Source of the DNA: Strigomonas culicis
Lineage: Eukaryota > Euglenozoa > Kinetoplastea > Trypanosomatida > Trypanosomatidae
DNA length: 12,820 nucleotides
NCBI GenBank assembly: GCA_000482145.1
Contig: AUXH01000552.1
Location: 1 to 12,820, forward strand
Direction: 5' to 3'
The notes under the pieces were generated by a model. It had not been told where the DNA came from, did not search any database, and worked only from the letters and a program-made list of their open reading frames with translations. Positions 6,601-12,820 of this stretch are shown here, piece by piece; the stretch's first letter is position 1; each line of letters starts with the position of its first letter. A program made the translations under genes and the position numbers.

Positions 6601-8768
6601 CAGTTGAAGATGAACACCGCCGTGGGCTGCTCCATGCAGGCCTCAAAGACAAAGTCGAAGTCGGCCGGGCGCGGCCCGACGTTCTGCGTGATGGGCCGGC
6701 GGTAGTACTGCAGCTCCATCCCGCCCCGCAGCCCCGACAGGCTCTGCGAGAGGTCGTGGAAGACCTCGACGAGCGTGAAGACGTTGTGCATGCCGGCGCA
6801 CTCCCACTTGTCCTCCATGACCCCGTCCCGCCCCTCCATGTGCACGCTGATGTTGCCGCCGTTCTCGTAGGCCTCTTGTAGCACTTCCTGCTTGAGCTTC
6901 GCCTCGACCGCCTCGATGCCGGGGCCGGTGACGTCCGGGATGATGATGGGCTGCAGCGGCTCCTGCCGCTGCCGCACAATGTGGGCCGCGTTGTTGATGT
7001 ACACAAGCGGCTCCTCGCGCAAGTTGATCCATATGATGGGGCCCTGCGAGTGCGCGCGCTGCAGCTCGTTGATGATGGTGCGCACCGCGCTGATGTCCGC
7101 CTGTGCGACGCCGCCGATGTTGAGCTTCGGCACCATGCGGAAGTACGGGGCGCCTGCGATCATGCCGGTCGTGCCGCGGCGCTCCCGCATCGCGTCCTGC
7201 AGGTCGAGCTTCAGGATGTGCTTGGCCGACAGCACGTCGCCGACCCGCACGACGCTCGTCTCCGACGGCGACGGCAGCAGCAGGTCGGGCTCGTTTGCGA
7301 GCATCTCCATGATCGCCAGCGCGCCGTCCGTCACGCGCGCCATGCTGCACGAGGCCATGGACATGCGGCCAAGCGCGAGGCTCGCCATCGAGATCTCCGC
7401 GTCCCGCATCGACACGTCCCGCATCGACAACTCGCGCACGGAGCGCATGCTCGGCCGCGGCGGGCCGATCGACTTGTTCGCGCCGGCGTCCTCGTCGTCG
7501 CCGGGGACGCAGAGAAAGTCTAACTGGGAGAAGATGCTGACGCCGTCGAAGTTGTTCTGCATCGCGTCGTCGAGCCGCGGCGGGGCGCCTACAATGCTGA
7601 TGCCGCGCTTGCGGCCGTGGCGCCAGCGCGCCTGGTTCTGCGCAAAGCTCTCCGGCCGCCGCAGCTTCTTCTGCGTGTCGCCGTCGTCGGCGCCGAACAG
7701 CACCGGCGACTGCGACTGCGTCGCGCCGTTGGAGATGCGCTTCGTCATGATGGGCTCCACCATGATCTTGCGCACCTCCACGATCGGCGACCCGACCTGC
7801 GCCACGGTCGGCATCTGGCCGTCCGCGCCGAGCGTCAGGGTGGTCGCCAGCACCTCGTGCGACGCGGAGCCGCTGCGCATGAGCGCGGTGCTGCTGCCGG
7901 CGATGAGCTCGCTCGTGCTGCTCTCCTCGTTCGCGCTCCCCTCCGCCGCCCCCGGCGCGAGCAGCAAGGCCTCCGGCAGTGGGTTCACCGTCTCGATGAA
8001 CGGCGACTCCACCGCGGACGCGCGCGGGTCGCTCCGCAGCGAGCCGCACGGTGACTGCATGGGCGCCGCGGGGTAGAGGATGTTCGACCGCGGCGAGGAG
8101 TCGCTCGGGAGGGGCGACGCCGGCGGCTGCGCCGTGTAGGCCGCGTGCGTCGTCACGACGGGGCTCGAGAGGCTGCCCACGCCGCCCTTCGGCAGGTCCA
8201 GCGGGAGCGGCGACGACAGGTCGTCCGCCACGGGCGGCCGCGCCACCGCCGTCTCGCTGAAGGGCGTGAGGCCGACGCCCGGCAGCGGCCCCTCGGTCGC
8301 GGCGGTGCTGCGGGCGGGGCGGCCCTCCGTCAGCGTGGCGTACCGCTCCAGCGACGGCGGCGCCGTGGGCGACGTGCTCGTGCGGACGGCCGGCACCTCC
8401 GTCTCCGGCGCGGGCGGCCGCGGAGCCGCGGCTGGGGCGCGCGCGGCCTCCGGGCGTGCGGGCGGCTCCGACGCGCAGACGACCGCCGCGGCGGCCGCCG
8501 CCCGCTTGCGCAGCCGAAAGGACTGCTCCCGCAGCAGCTCCTTCAGCCGCCGCAGCTCCTTCTCGTCGTCGTTCAGCGGCTTCATGTGCACCGCGTTGCT
8601 GTGCGCCTCCACCGGGGCGATGTTGAGGCTACCGCACCGCTCGTTGCGCGTGTCGGTGATGTAGATGCGGGGCCGCTGCGGCTTCTCGCTGGAGGCGCGC
8701 GCGGTCTGTACGATGGGCGGCAGCTTCTCCGTGATGGACAGGCGCTTGTGATCCCGAGCAGACGACAT
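3624..8768 (-). CDS. Paladin-like protein with three tandem PTP-type phosphatase repeats
   Basis: A 1714-residue protein. Residues 1-500 are low-complexity and probably disordered, with a charged helix near 62-85, Pro/Ala/Ser-rich sequence, and a Ser-Met repeat patch at 440-476. Three repeats follow, starting near 505, 915 and 1320. Each has an RxGxVL-type opening, a W(I/V/L)xLRxEP block (Trp580, Trp961, Trp1407) and a CX5R-type loop 140-145 residues later. Loop 1 is CQTGRGR at 723-729; loop 3 is CQMGRGR at 1552-1558; loop 2 reads DTEGTTR at 1101-1107, with Asp in place of the catalytic Cys. This arrangement matches paladin (PALD1) and cysteine-phytase-like phosphatases; vertebrate paladin has been linked to phosphoinositide dephosphorylation. 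The substrate here is unknown. Repeats 1 and 3 could be active and repeat 2 looks dead. No membrane segment is evident. The ATG at 8768 lies 32 bases after a strong acceptor AG; the open frame to 9320 adds 184 residues from AT-rich intergenic DNA and is rejected. Confidence 0.85.
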   Translation of the reverse strand: MSSARDHKRLSITEKLPPIVQTARASSEKPQRPRIYITDTRNERCGSLNIAPVEAHSNAVHMKPLNDDEKELRRLKELLREQSFRLRKRAAAAAAVVCASEPPARPEAARAPAAAPRPPAPETEVPAVRTSTSPTAPPSLERYATLTEGRPARSTAATEGPLPGVGLTPFSETAVARPPVADDLSSPLPLDLPKGGVGSLSSPVVTTHAAYTAQPPASPLPSDSSPRSNILYPAAPMQSPCGSLRSDPRASAVESPFIETVNPLPEALLLAPGAAEGSANEESSTSELIAGSSTALMRSGSASHEVLATTLTLGADGQMPTVAQVGSPIVEVRKIMVEPIMTKRISNGATQSQSPVLFGADDGDTQKKLRRPESFAQNQARWRHGRKRGISIVGAPPRLDDAMQNNFDGVSIFSQLDFLCVPGDDEDAGANKSIGPPRPSMRSVRELSMRDVSMRDAEISMASLALGRMSMASCSMARVTDGALAIMEMLANEPDLLLPSPSETSVVRVGDVLSAKHILKLDLQDAMRERRGTTGMIAGAPYFRMVPKLNIGGVAQADISAVRTIINELQRAHSQGPIIWINLREEPLVYINNAAHIVRQRQEPLQPIIIPDVTGPGIEAVEAKLKQEVLQEAYENGGNISVHMEGRDGVMEDKWECAGMHNVFTLVEVFHDLSQSLSGLRGGMELQYYRRPITQNVGPRPADFDFVFEACMEQPTAVFIFNCQTGRGRTSAMMQIASIVRFYQMCRKDVSVDIRVLRGSSNTSLAFRTIQKIVSLFPDGKLHERRLMILMDLADKVYSMADHIIDSFASITNMPEVAMMRLQLYGLFLIFSYYCEQRLWNHSLDVTFTEFLERNPDVKVLITSVRQQLQEQLEAERVTALENISDEPEIARLIRRRKGNVLSSGRILCSIPMPKSSAVQELRQLGPDVPIFTCGRVGQRARDDLVREIRAAFPEHRRVYWLSLRAEPMVIINDINYTLSDYSAPLLESDRGATMHVSTEGIEQIEDRLCRDVLLESQEYKGSIVLHRIEEDGTRKTIRVRVKSVRPPKSAMDNFAANTDIMYRRVPIPFSGEMLATDVDPLLQYLSEIEIGPLDIFIINDTEGTTRSTVALNLVTMYRASRTAKLRELNTPARIVRLLAAGQTGQLIPSAAAADAASSSIDAPAEHIEILLASTICQMLRAGSLLPTVDAIVTLGGKGRTRNVLHMVDYLKRRINMSGLNKQKAVLDALHGLRCYLLVLLCAIYLDEMTDYSDANTFTNWVKEKSEVCFIVDNLDSRGEAALKYISADNLMKADVSRRCGEVLTANFCMKADHFPGCQKKGLRPVVCGAPNFRKVRLINVFGVAIPTMMGVHNILSLLGASEEPMQTYPGEENDKELFLGYASPSIFDPDFFVDELQAPLRGSVVWVNLREEPLLYIGDKPCVFRDLSAPYVNVELTGIHTRKIELVEEQLREDILKEAGQYDGRFLIHDEGSPGELVGAWETANTDTIKTIRQVYDELAADGVRCLMIRQPVTDEQSPDIGDFDGLLQALLPRITSHRATTESLSFVFNCQMGRGRTTTGMVICCMLIGLVLPGYYDELHAIYDPLYKETDTELGRGEYTIITQLKRVLAQGRATKYKVDLVLEACSDMQNLRTAIEVLAIASQSPDATEASRARSHHSGVHYLVRYFNLIVFAVYLEEEFDMVKKRMRRTFTSFMASHPELVTLSATAALK

Positions 8769-9354
8769 GATGGGCGTATGCGGCTCGTATCGGTTTTCTT
8801 CTAAATGATAACACGAACACACAGAAAAGGAAAAAAAAATAATGAAAAAAAAATAACAAGAACAATAAAAGAACAATACGTCTCTTGAAATTATAAGTTG
8901 ATGTTTGTCTCTTAACTTTTTTTCTCTTTTTGCCGTATCGTTGTCAAGAGTACACTTTTGTTTTTCTTTGGAGATGTATGTACCTTGCCGTTTACGGCCA
9001 AAAGTAGATAAAAAACAAAAACGAATGTAAACGTTTTTTTTTAATCTATTTCTTCCACCTGTGCACAGAGAGTATAAGTGTGCAAAGGAAAAAAAAATGT
9101 ATCGGTAGGATCCTGGCCACCGATGTTGTTTCCTATCTGAAGCTGAGAAGAGAAAAGAATCATAGAGAGAGAAAGAGAGATGAATCGTTAAAACAAGTAT
9201 ATTACATGTATACACCGTTTTTGTGGGCCTCAGGAAAAGAGTAGGGGGAATCGTATCGAACATTCCATGGCAGAGCAAAGCGATTCCGCACATGGGCAGC
9301 GCGTGAACAGGAAAACACATTATCTTTTTTTTTTTGCTTTCATTTTTTTTTTAA
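8769..9354 (-). other. Intergenic region between the second DHHC gene and the paladin-like gene
   Basis: These 586 bases hold the 3'UTR of the upstream DHHC gene and the short leader of the paladin-like gene. It is AT-rich, with long T/A runs (near 8830-8853, 9030-9042 and 9325-9352) and a GA-rich stretch at 9143-9182. The paladin-like frame happens to stay open through most of it, but the composition is not coding. No other gene is seen. Confidence 0.65.
8801..8860 (-). promoter_or_regulatory. Predicted trans-splice acceptor for the paladin-like gene
   Basis: Two T9 runs on the minus strand, separated by a few bases (about 8855-8823), are followed by a T-rich stretch and the first AG at 8802-8801. 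The resulting leader is about 32 bases and has no ATG before 8768. Confidence 0.6.
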
Positions 9355-10692
9355 CTACAAAGGTTCCTCCTGTTCCACACCGAGCAGAGCCTCCGGGACA
9401 GGGGCAGCATGCCGGCCCCGGCGGGGGGCGAGCGGCAGCGCGCACCACGGCACGGCGCGGCCGGCGCCGCAGACGACGGCCCAGCGCGCGCGCCGCCGCG
9501 CGCGCCGCCGCTGCTCCTCCTGCCGCTCCTGCGCCTCCGGCAGCTGCAGCAGCGGCGCGCGGCAGCAGACGTGCGCGAGGCGGGCGCGCGCGCCGCGCCG
9601 CACGGGGTGGCCCTGCTGGACGAGCAGCCGCTCGACCGCGGCGGCGGTCATGTGGTCCAGCGTCGCGCGACCGCCGTAGAGCAGCACGGCGTGGTACGCG
9701 AGGAGGTGGCCGGTGAAGACCGCGTAGGCCGCCATGCCCCCCGCCAGCCACAGCCAGGAGAGGCCCACCGGCGGAGCCGGCGGCCGACCGCCGGCCCCGC
9801 GCGCGTTGGCCAGGCACCAGCTGCCCACAAAAAGCGCGTTGTTGACCGTGCCGCAGAGAAAGGCGTACGTGAGGAGGAGAAAGAAGTACTTGTAGTTGTC
9901 CCGTCCGACGCAGTTGTTCAGGAAGTGGCAGTGGTGGTCCATGTCGAGTGTGCAGCGCCCACACACGCGGCAGTGGTGCGCGCCGTCCGGTTTGTAGAGC
10001 TCGCAGCGCGCGCAGTAGCGACAGCGGCCGTCCGCCTCGAACTGCGTCACGACGTGCGGGTTCTGCGGCGGCTCCTCCGGGGCGGCGGGCGGCGGCGGCG
10101 CGTCCGCGCCGCCGCACGACACGGTCAGCCGCTGCTCCGTCGCACGCTGCTCCGCCATCTGCGCGGCGACGACGGTGGCCGCCATGCGCGCCATTGCCTC
10201 GGGGCTCTCCGCCGCGACGGCGCCGCCGGCCGCGGCAGCCGCCGTGTACAGCGCCACCACCGTCGCGACGCGCCGCTGCTCCTCCAGCCAGTGCTGCTGC
10301 TGCGCCCACGCGCTGCTCTGTCGCTGCTGCTCGCGCGCGTTCGCGCGCGGCGCGTGGCGCCACACCGCGCCGTCGACCGTGCCGGGGGACGTGAGCACTG
10401 CCCGGAAGAAGCAGATGTACATGAGTGTGAAGAGCGTGTTGGCCACGCAGAAGACCAAAATGCGCAGCGTCTCCGGCACGCGCGTGGCGGCCGCGGGCAC
10501 CGCGCCGCTGCTGTCCGCACGGGAGGAGACCGGCGCACCGCCACCGAGCACCACCAGGACGAACACGTTGTAGTAGTAGATGATCGCGGCCGAGCTGGCG
10601 AGGATGAAGAGCGGAATGCTGTACGCGCGGAGCAGGAGCAGCACATCCCGCCCGCCCTGCAGGCGGGGCCGTGTGTGGACGTTCGGCAACAT
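9355..10692 (-). CDS. DHHC-type protein S-acyltransferase (palmitoyltransferase), copy with long Ala/Gln-rich loop
   Basis: A 445-residue integral membrane enzyme that would transfer palmitate to cysteines of membrane-associated proteins. Predicted membrane segments lie at about 27-50, 78-100, 269-293 and 311-339, the usual four. A TSPG turn (101-104) follows segment 2 as in the family. The cysteine-rich domain spans about 224-266, with CxxC at 227-230, HCxxCxxC at 240-247, catalytic DHHC at 252-255 and NCVG at 260-263. After DHHC the usual Pro-Trp is replaced by His-Phe. Residues 106-220 between segment 2 and the cysteine-rich domain form an unusually long Ala/Gln/Arg-rich loop. The TTxE position reads ATLD at 343-346. 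The C-terminal ~60 residues are Arg-rich. The ATG at 10692 is the first after a strong acceptor at 10770. It lies just downstream of another DHHC gene; the two are clearly diverged. Confidence 0.88.
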   Translation of the reverse strand: MLPNVHTRPRLQGGRDVLLLLRAYSIPLFILASSAAIIYYYNVFVLVVLGGGAPVSSRADSSGAVPAAATRVPETLRILVFCVANTLFTLMYICFFRAVLTSPGTVDGAVWRHAPRANAREQQRQSSAWAQQQHWLEEQRRVATVVALYTAAAAAGGAVAAESPEAMARMAATVVAAQMAEQRATEQRLTVSCGGADAPPPPAAPEEPPQNPHVVTQFEADGRCRYCARCELYKPDGAHHCRVCGRCTLDMDHHCHFLNNCVGRDNYKYFFLLLTYAFLCGTVNNALFVGSWCLANARGAGGRPPAPPVGLSWLWLAGGMAAYAVFTGHLLAYHAVLLYGGRATLDHMTAAAVERLLVQQGHPVRRGARARLAHVCCRAPLLQLPEAQERQEEQRRRARRRARWAVVCGAGRAVPWCALPLAPRRGRHAAPVPEALLGVEQEEPL

Positions 10693-10769
10693 GCACGGTG
10701 GTGCCTCTATGTTTGGATGTATGTGGGTAGAGAAGAGCTTCTACGACGTGTGTGTATGCACGTGTGGAT

Positions 10770-10796
10770 CTATGAACAAAAGAAAAGAAAAAAAGC
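10770..10796 (-). promoter_or_regulatory. Predicted trans-splice acceptor for the second DHHC gene
   Basis: A nearly pure T/C tract on the minus strand (10795-10777) ends in CATAG with AG at 10771-10770. The leader is about 77 bases with no ATG until 10692. Confidence 0.6.
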
Positions 10797-10962
10797 AACT
10801 AACAGTGTACTTCATGATTGAAAAAGAGAATCCAGCAGCAGAAGGAGGGATGAGCATTCACTGTTCCATGAAGATGAAGTGCTACTTCACCGCTTGAGAG
10901 GGTAGAAGGGAAAGCAGGAAAAGCAACTGGCGAAAGGAATAGAATTAGATGAAGGGATTCTG

Positions 10963-10974
10963 TAGCTGCAGCTA
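10963..10974. repeat. 12-base perfect palindrome TAGCTGCAGCTA
   Basis: The 12 bases are self-complementary and do not extend further on either side. It lies in the 3'UTR of the upstream DHHC gene. A 12-base palindrome can occur by chance in a window of this size, so no function is assigned. Confidence 0.9.
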
Positions 10975-11021
10975 GGCACACAATAACAAAAAAAAAGGAA
11001 TTGCTTCTTCCAGGGTGTGCG

Positions 11022-11061
11022 CATCCTGGTGCCGGTCGCTACTCGCACGCTCACCAGGATG
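11022..11061 (-). repeat. Inverted repeat, 10-bp arms, in the 3'UTR of the first DHHC gene
   Basis: CATCCTGGTG at 11022-11031 and its exact reverse complement at 11052-11061 enclose a 20-base loop. The stem would form in the mRNA 55 bases after the stop codon. It is a candidate structured 3'UTR element; the trypanosomatid habit of post-transcriptional control makes this plausible but not shown. Confidence 0.75.
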
Positions 11062-11075
11062 AGGCTGCCGAAGCA

Positions 11076-11091
11076 CGCACGGCCACGTGCG
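11076..11091 (-). repeat. Short GC hairpin (6-bp stem, 4-base loop)
   Basis: CGCACG and CGTGCG flank a four-base loop. It lies 14 bases from the 10-bp inverted repeat and 25 bases after the stop codon of the DHHC gene at 11116-12354, so the two stems could form one structured block in the mRNA. Confidence 0.65.
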
Positions 11092-11115
11092 GCCCTACGC
11101 GCCATCCAGTGACCG

Positions 11116-12354
11116 CTATGCATCTCCCTGCAGTTCAGCCGTGGCCGTAGCGGTGTTGTCCGTGCGCACGGCGATGGGCAGGAAGCTCAGCGGGCACCTG
11201 GAGTCTGGCCCGTAGAGCTCCGTGTGGAATGCCTTCACCCGCTCGACGGACGCGTCCTTCTCGCGCTGCTTCTCCTCCGCGGTCCTGTTCTTCCGTGCCT
11301 TCCGCGCCGCGAGGTAGCGGCTCAGGGAGTGCTGTTCCCGTCGGCGCTCCTCACTGTGTATGATCGCGTCCAGCGTCGTGCGGCCCTTACGCAGCTGACA
11401 GCCCACCTGCGCCTGGAAGAGACAGAGCGAGAAGCCGAGGATGAAGAAGACAATGGGGATGGCGATCCAGACAACCTTACTGTCCATGTTGCGGTCGTCC
11501 ATCGCCAGCAGGCCGATCAGGCAGAGCCCGCCGCAGACGATGCCGCTGATCGCGCTGTACTGCAGAAAGAGCAGGAATAGCTTGTAGTTGTTGCGGCCGA
11601 CGCAGTTGTTGATCCACGGGCAGTGGTGGTCAAAGTAATAGATACAGCGCCCGCAGATGCTGCAGTGGTGCGCGTGGTCCGGCTGGTACTGCTGGCACTT
11701 GCGGCAGTACCGCAGCTCGCCGCCTCGGCTGAGCTGCGTCACGGTGTACGGGTTCCCGCCCTGCGCCACCTCACCCGCGGCGGAGGCCGGCTGGTCCTCC
11801 ACGGCGTCGCCCACCTCCACGGCGGTGCTGGCGGCGGGCACGCAGGCGGCGTCGCCCGCCGCCGCCACCAGCGGCCGCTCATCCGCCAGCGGGTGTAAGT
11901 TGCCGTGAAGGGGGTGGGGCAGCACCGGGCCCTCCGCCCGCGCCGCGCGGAGGGGTGCGGACCCCACGTAGCGCGGCGGCTGCCGCCACGGGTCCGCCGG
12001 CACGTACCCGGGGGCGGTGAAGATGATCCGGTAGTAGGCGTACATCGCCGCACCCGCGAGGAGCACCAGCAGCACCATGATCACGATGGACACGACGATC
12101 TTCCACGCGGTGGGGTCGTACACCATGAGCAGGATCAGGTGCGCCCACTCCGCGAGCACGAGGGAGGCGACGACGACGGCGACGCCGGTCGGCATGCAGT
12201 AGCCGCAGCACATGAGGCAGCAGGCCGGGGTGCCGCACCGCGTCGGCGCGGGGTGCGTGTGCTTGTTCAGACACGCCACATGGCGGCGCGCCGCCACGGC
12301 CGGCGGGGGCAGCGCCTGCTGCGCCGCGGGCGGCGGCTCGACTGGCTGCTGCAT
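11116..12354 (-). CDS. DHHC-type protein S-acyltransferase (palmitoyltransferase), canonical copy with N-terminal cysteine cluster
   Basis: A 412-residue membrane enzyme of the zDHHC family. Membrane segments are predicted at about 57-79, 86-107, 258-284 and 294-318. TAPGY follows segment 2 at 113-117. The cysteine-rich domain contains CxxC at 217-220, HCxxCxxC at 230-237, catalytic DHHC at 242-245 followed by the canonical Pro-Trp, and NCVG at 250-253. The TTxE motif reads TTLD at 326-329. Before segment 1 there is a tight cluster of six cysteines (40, 45, 46, 49, 50, 53), possibly autopalmitoylated or metal-binding. The tail at 333-375 is highly charged and probably helical. An in-frame TAG two codons before the ATG at 12354 rules out a longer N-terminus. 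It precedes a diverged DHHC paralogue; both would act in cell membranes such as Golgi, endosomes or flagellar membrane, but location is not readable here. Confidence 0.9.
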   Translation of the reverse strand: MQQPVEPPPAAQQALPPPAVAARRHVACLNKHTHPAPTRCGTPACCLMCCGYCMPTGVAVVVASLVLAEWAHLILLMVYDPTAWKIVVSIVIMVLLVLLAGAAMYAYYRIIFTAPGYVPADPWRQPPRYVGSAPLRAARAEGPVLPHPLHGNLHPLADERPLVAAAGDAACVPAASTAVEVGDAVEDQPASAAGEVAQGGNPYTVTQLSRGGELRYCRKCQQYQPDHAHHCSICGRCIYYFDHHCPWINNCVGRNNYKLFLLFLQYSAISGIVCGGLCLIGLLAMDDRNMDSKVVWIAIPIVFFILGFSLCLFQAQVGCQLRKGRTTLDAIIHSEERRREQHSLSRYLAARKARKNRTAEEKQREKDASVERVKAFHTELYGPDSRCPLSFLPIAVRTDNTATATAELQGDA

Positions 12355-12418
12355 CTGCTACCGTGTGTGTGTGGGCGGGGGGAGGGGGGTTAGAGGGTTT
12401 AGGTGCAGAAAACAAAAA

Positions 12419-12450
12419 CTGAAAACACTCAAAAACACGAATACACGAAA
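12419..12450 (-). promoter_or_regulatory. Possible trans-splice acceptor for the first DHHC gene
   Basis: A T-rich, G-interrupted stretch on the minus strand (about 12450-12421) ends in TTTTCAG with AG at 12420-12419, giving a leader of about 64 bases. A C-rich tract closer to the gene (12400-12371) is followed by AGs at 12359-12358 and 12356-12355, which would leave almost no leader. The choice is uncertain. Confidence 0.35.
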
Positions 12451-12772
12451 CCCAATGACACTGATGGCGTACCACAACGAGCTAAACAACACAGAAATAA
12501 ATATATGATTTATCCGCACCAATGAATTAAAACAATACCGATTCAGACCCTCCAAGAGAGTGGAATACCACAGAGCTGATGTGCATTATCACACCAAAAA
12601 AAAAAAGATGCAGAAGCGAAGAAAACAAACAACAGAGGGGAGACAGGAACAAAACACTAAAGAAAAACACACAAACAAAAAGACATACTTACACAAGGAG
12701 AGGCATACGAGTGCACCTTAGTAAATCACTCCTCAGAACGGAAAAGAGAGTTACAATAAGATTGTGTTTGAT

Positions 12773-12775
<3 letters not shown>

Positions 12776-12820
<45 letters not shown>
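12776..12820. repeat. (AT)n dinucleotide microsatellite running off the window
   Basis: Forty-five bases of perfect alternating A and T reach the last base, so the true length is unknown. Such tracts are prone to slippage and cruciform extrusion, and often end contigs. Confidence 0.95.

Larger units (their letters stand above)
10693..11115 (-). other. Intergenic region between the two DHHC genes
   Basis: These 423 bases contain a GC-rich, hairpin-bearing stretch directly after the upstream stop codon (about 11016-11115), then AT-rich 3'UTR, then the polypyrimidine tract and leader of the next gene. A 78-codon frame at 10887-11123 crosses it but overlaps the upstream gene end and loses coding composition after about 40 codons, so it is not called. 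Confidence 0.6.
12355..12820 (-). other. Intergenic region at the right edge
   Basis: These 466 bases hold the leader of the first DHHC gene and probably the 3'UTR of an unseen upstream gene. It is A-rich on the plus strand, has a G-rich block at 12371-12400 (C-rich in the mRNA), and ends in the (AT)n repeat. No gene is recognised. Confidence 0.65.

Noticed and set aside
6643..8049. 468-codon minus-strand frame inside the paladin-like gene
   Set aside because: A shadow frame made of Arg/Ala/His-rich low-complexity sequence, with the conserved phosphatase repeats lying in the other frame.
6892..8076. 394-codon plus-strand frame antisense to the paladin-like gene
   Set aside because: Antisense to a well-supported gene, no domain, Ser/Met-rich as expected from the reverse of the Ser-Met patch and high GC third positions.
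9320..10798. 492-codon minus-strand frame, longer than the called DHHC gene it overlaps
   Set aside because: Its translation is Arg/Ala-rich with no motif, typical of an alternative frame of GC-rich DNA. The overlapping frame carries all zinc-binding and membrane features.
10887..11123. 78-codon minus-strand frame that could be read as a frameshifted C-terminal extension of the first DHHC protein
   Set aside because: Only the first ~40 codons have coding-like composition, the rest is AT-rich 3'UTR. The DHHC protein already ends at a plausible length. Kept only as a possibility in the hairpin finding.
1..12820. tRNA or rRNA genes, CRISPR arrays, transposons and bacterial-type promoters
   Set aside because: None were recognised on either strand by eye. 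The short repeats present are microsatellites and homopolymer runs typical of intergenic spacers.

Overview
The window looks like nuclear DNA from a trypanosomatid protist (a relative of Leishmania or Crithidia). This is inferred from architecture. Six intronless protein genes lie head to tail on the minus strand. Their coding sequence is very GC-rich. They are separated by AT-rich gaps full of homopurine runs, which read as polypyrimidine tracts on the coding strand and are followed by an AG just upstream of each start codon. This is the expected layout of a polycistronic unit processed by spliced-leader trans-splicing. There are no bacterial-type operon overlaps or ribosome binding sites. 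The species cannot be named from the sequence alone.

Layout in transcription order (right to left). At the right edge, 12355-12820 is a gap ending in an (AT)n microsatellite that runs off the window. Next come two neighbouring DHHC protein S-acyltransferases, at 12354-11116 (412 aa) and 10692-9355 (445 aa). After them is a giant paladin-like protein at 8768-3624 (1714 aa). It has a disordered N-terminal third and three tandem phosphatase-type repeats; the outer two keep the CX5R catalytic signature, but the middle one has Asp in place of Cys. Then follow a degenerate adenylate-kinase-like protein with an apparent RIIa/DPY-30-like docking segment and no P-loop lysine (2883-2152, 243 aa), a small FAM173-like SAM methyltransferase (1837-1196, 213 aa), and an uncharacterised protein cut by the left edge (777-1, at least 259 aa).

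Start codons were chosen mainly by finding the trans-splice acceptor. For three genes the longest open frame runs upstream through its own polypyrimidine tract: 27 extra residues for the methyltransferase, 49 for the adenylate-kinase-like gene and 184 for the paladin-like gene. The shorter, post-acceptor starts are used here.

The genes probably do not form one pathway, because gene order in trypanosomatid units is largely unrelated to function. The main points of interest are the two proteins with eroded catalytic motifs (middle phosphatase repeat, adenylate kinase fold), the DHHC pair with shared and divergent features, an internal repeat in the truncated left-hand protein, and a hairpin cluster just after a stop codon.
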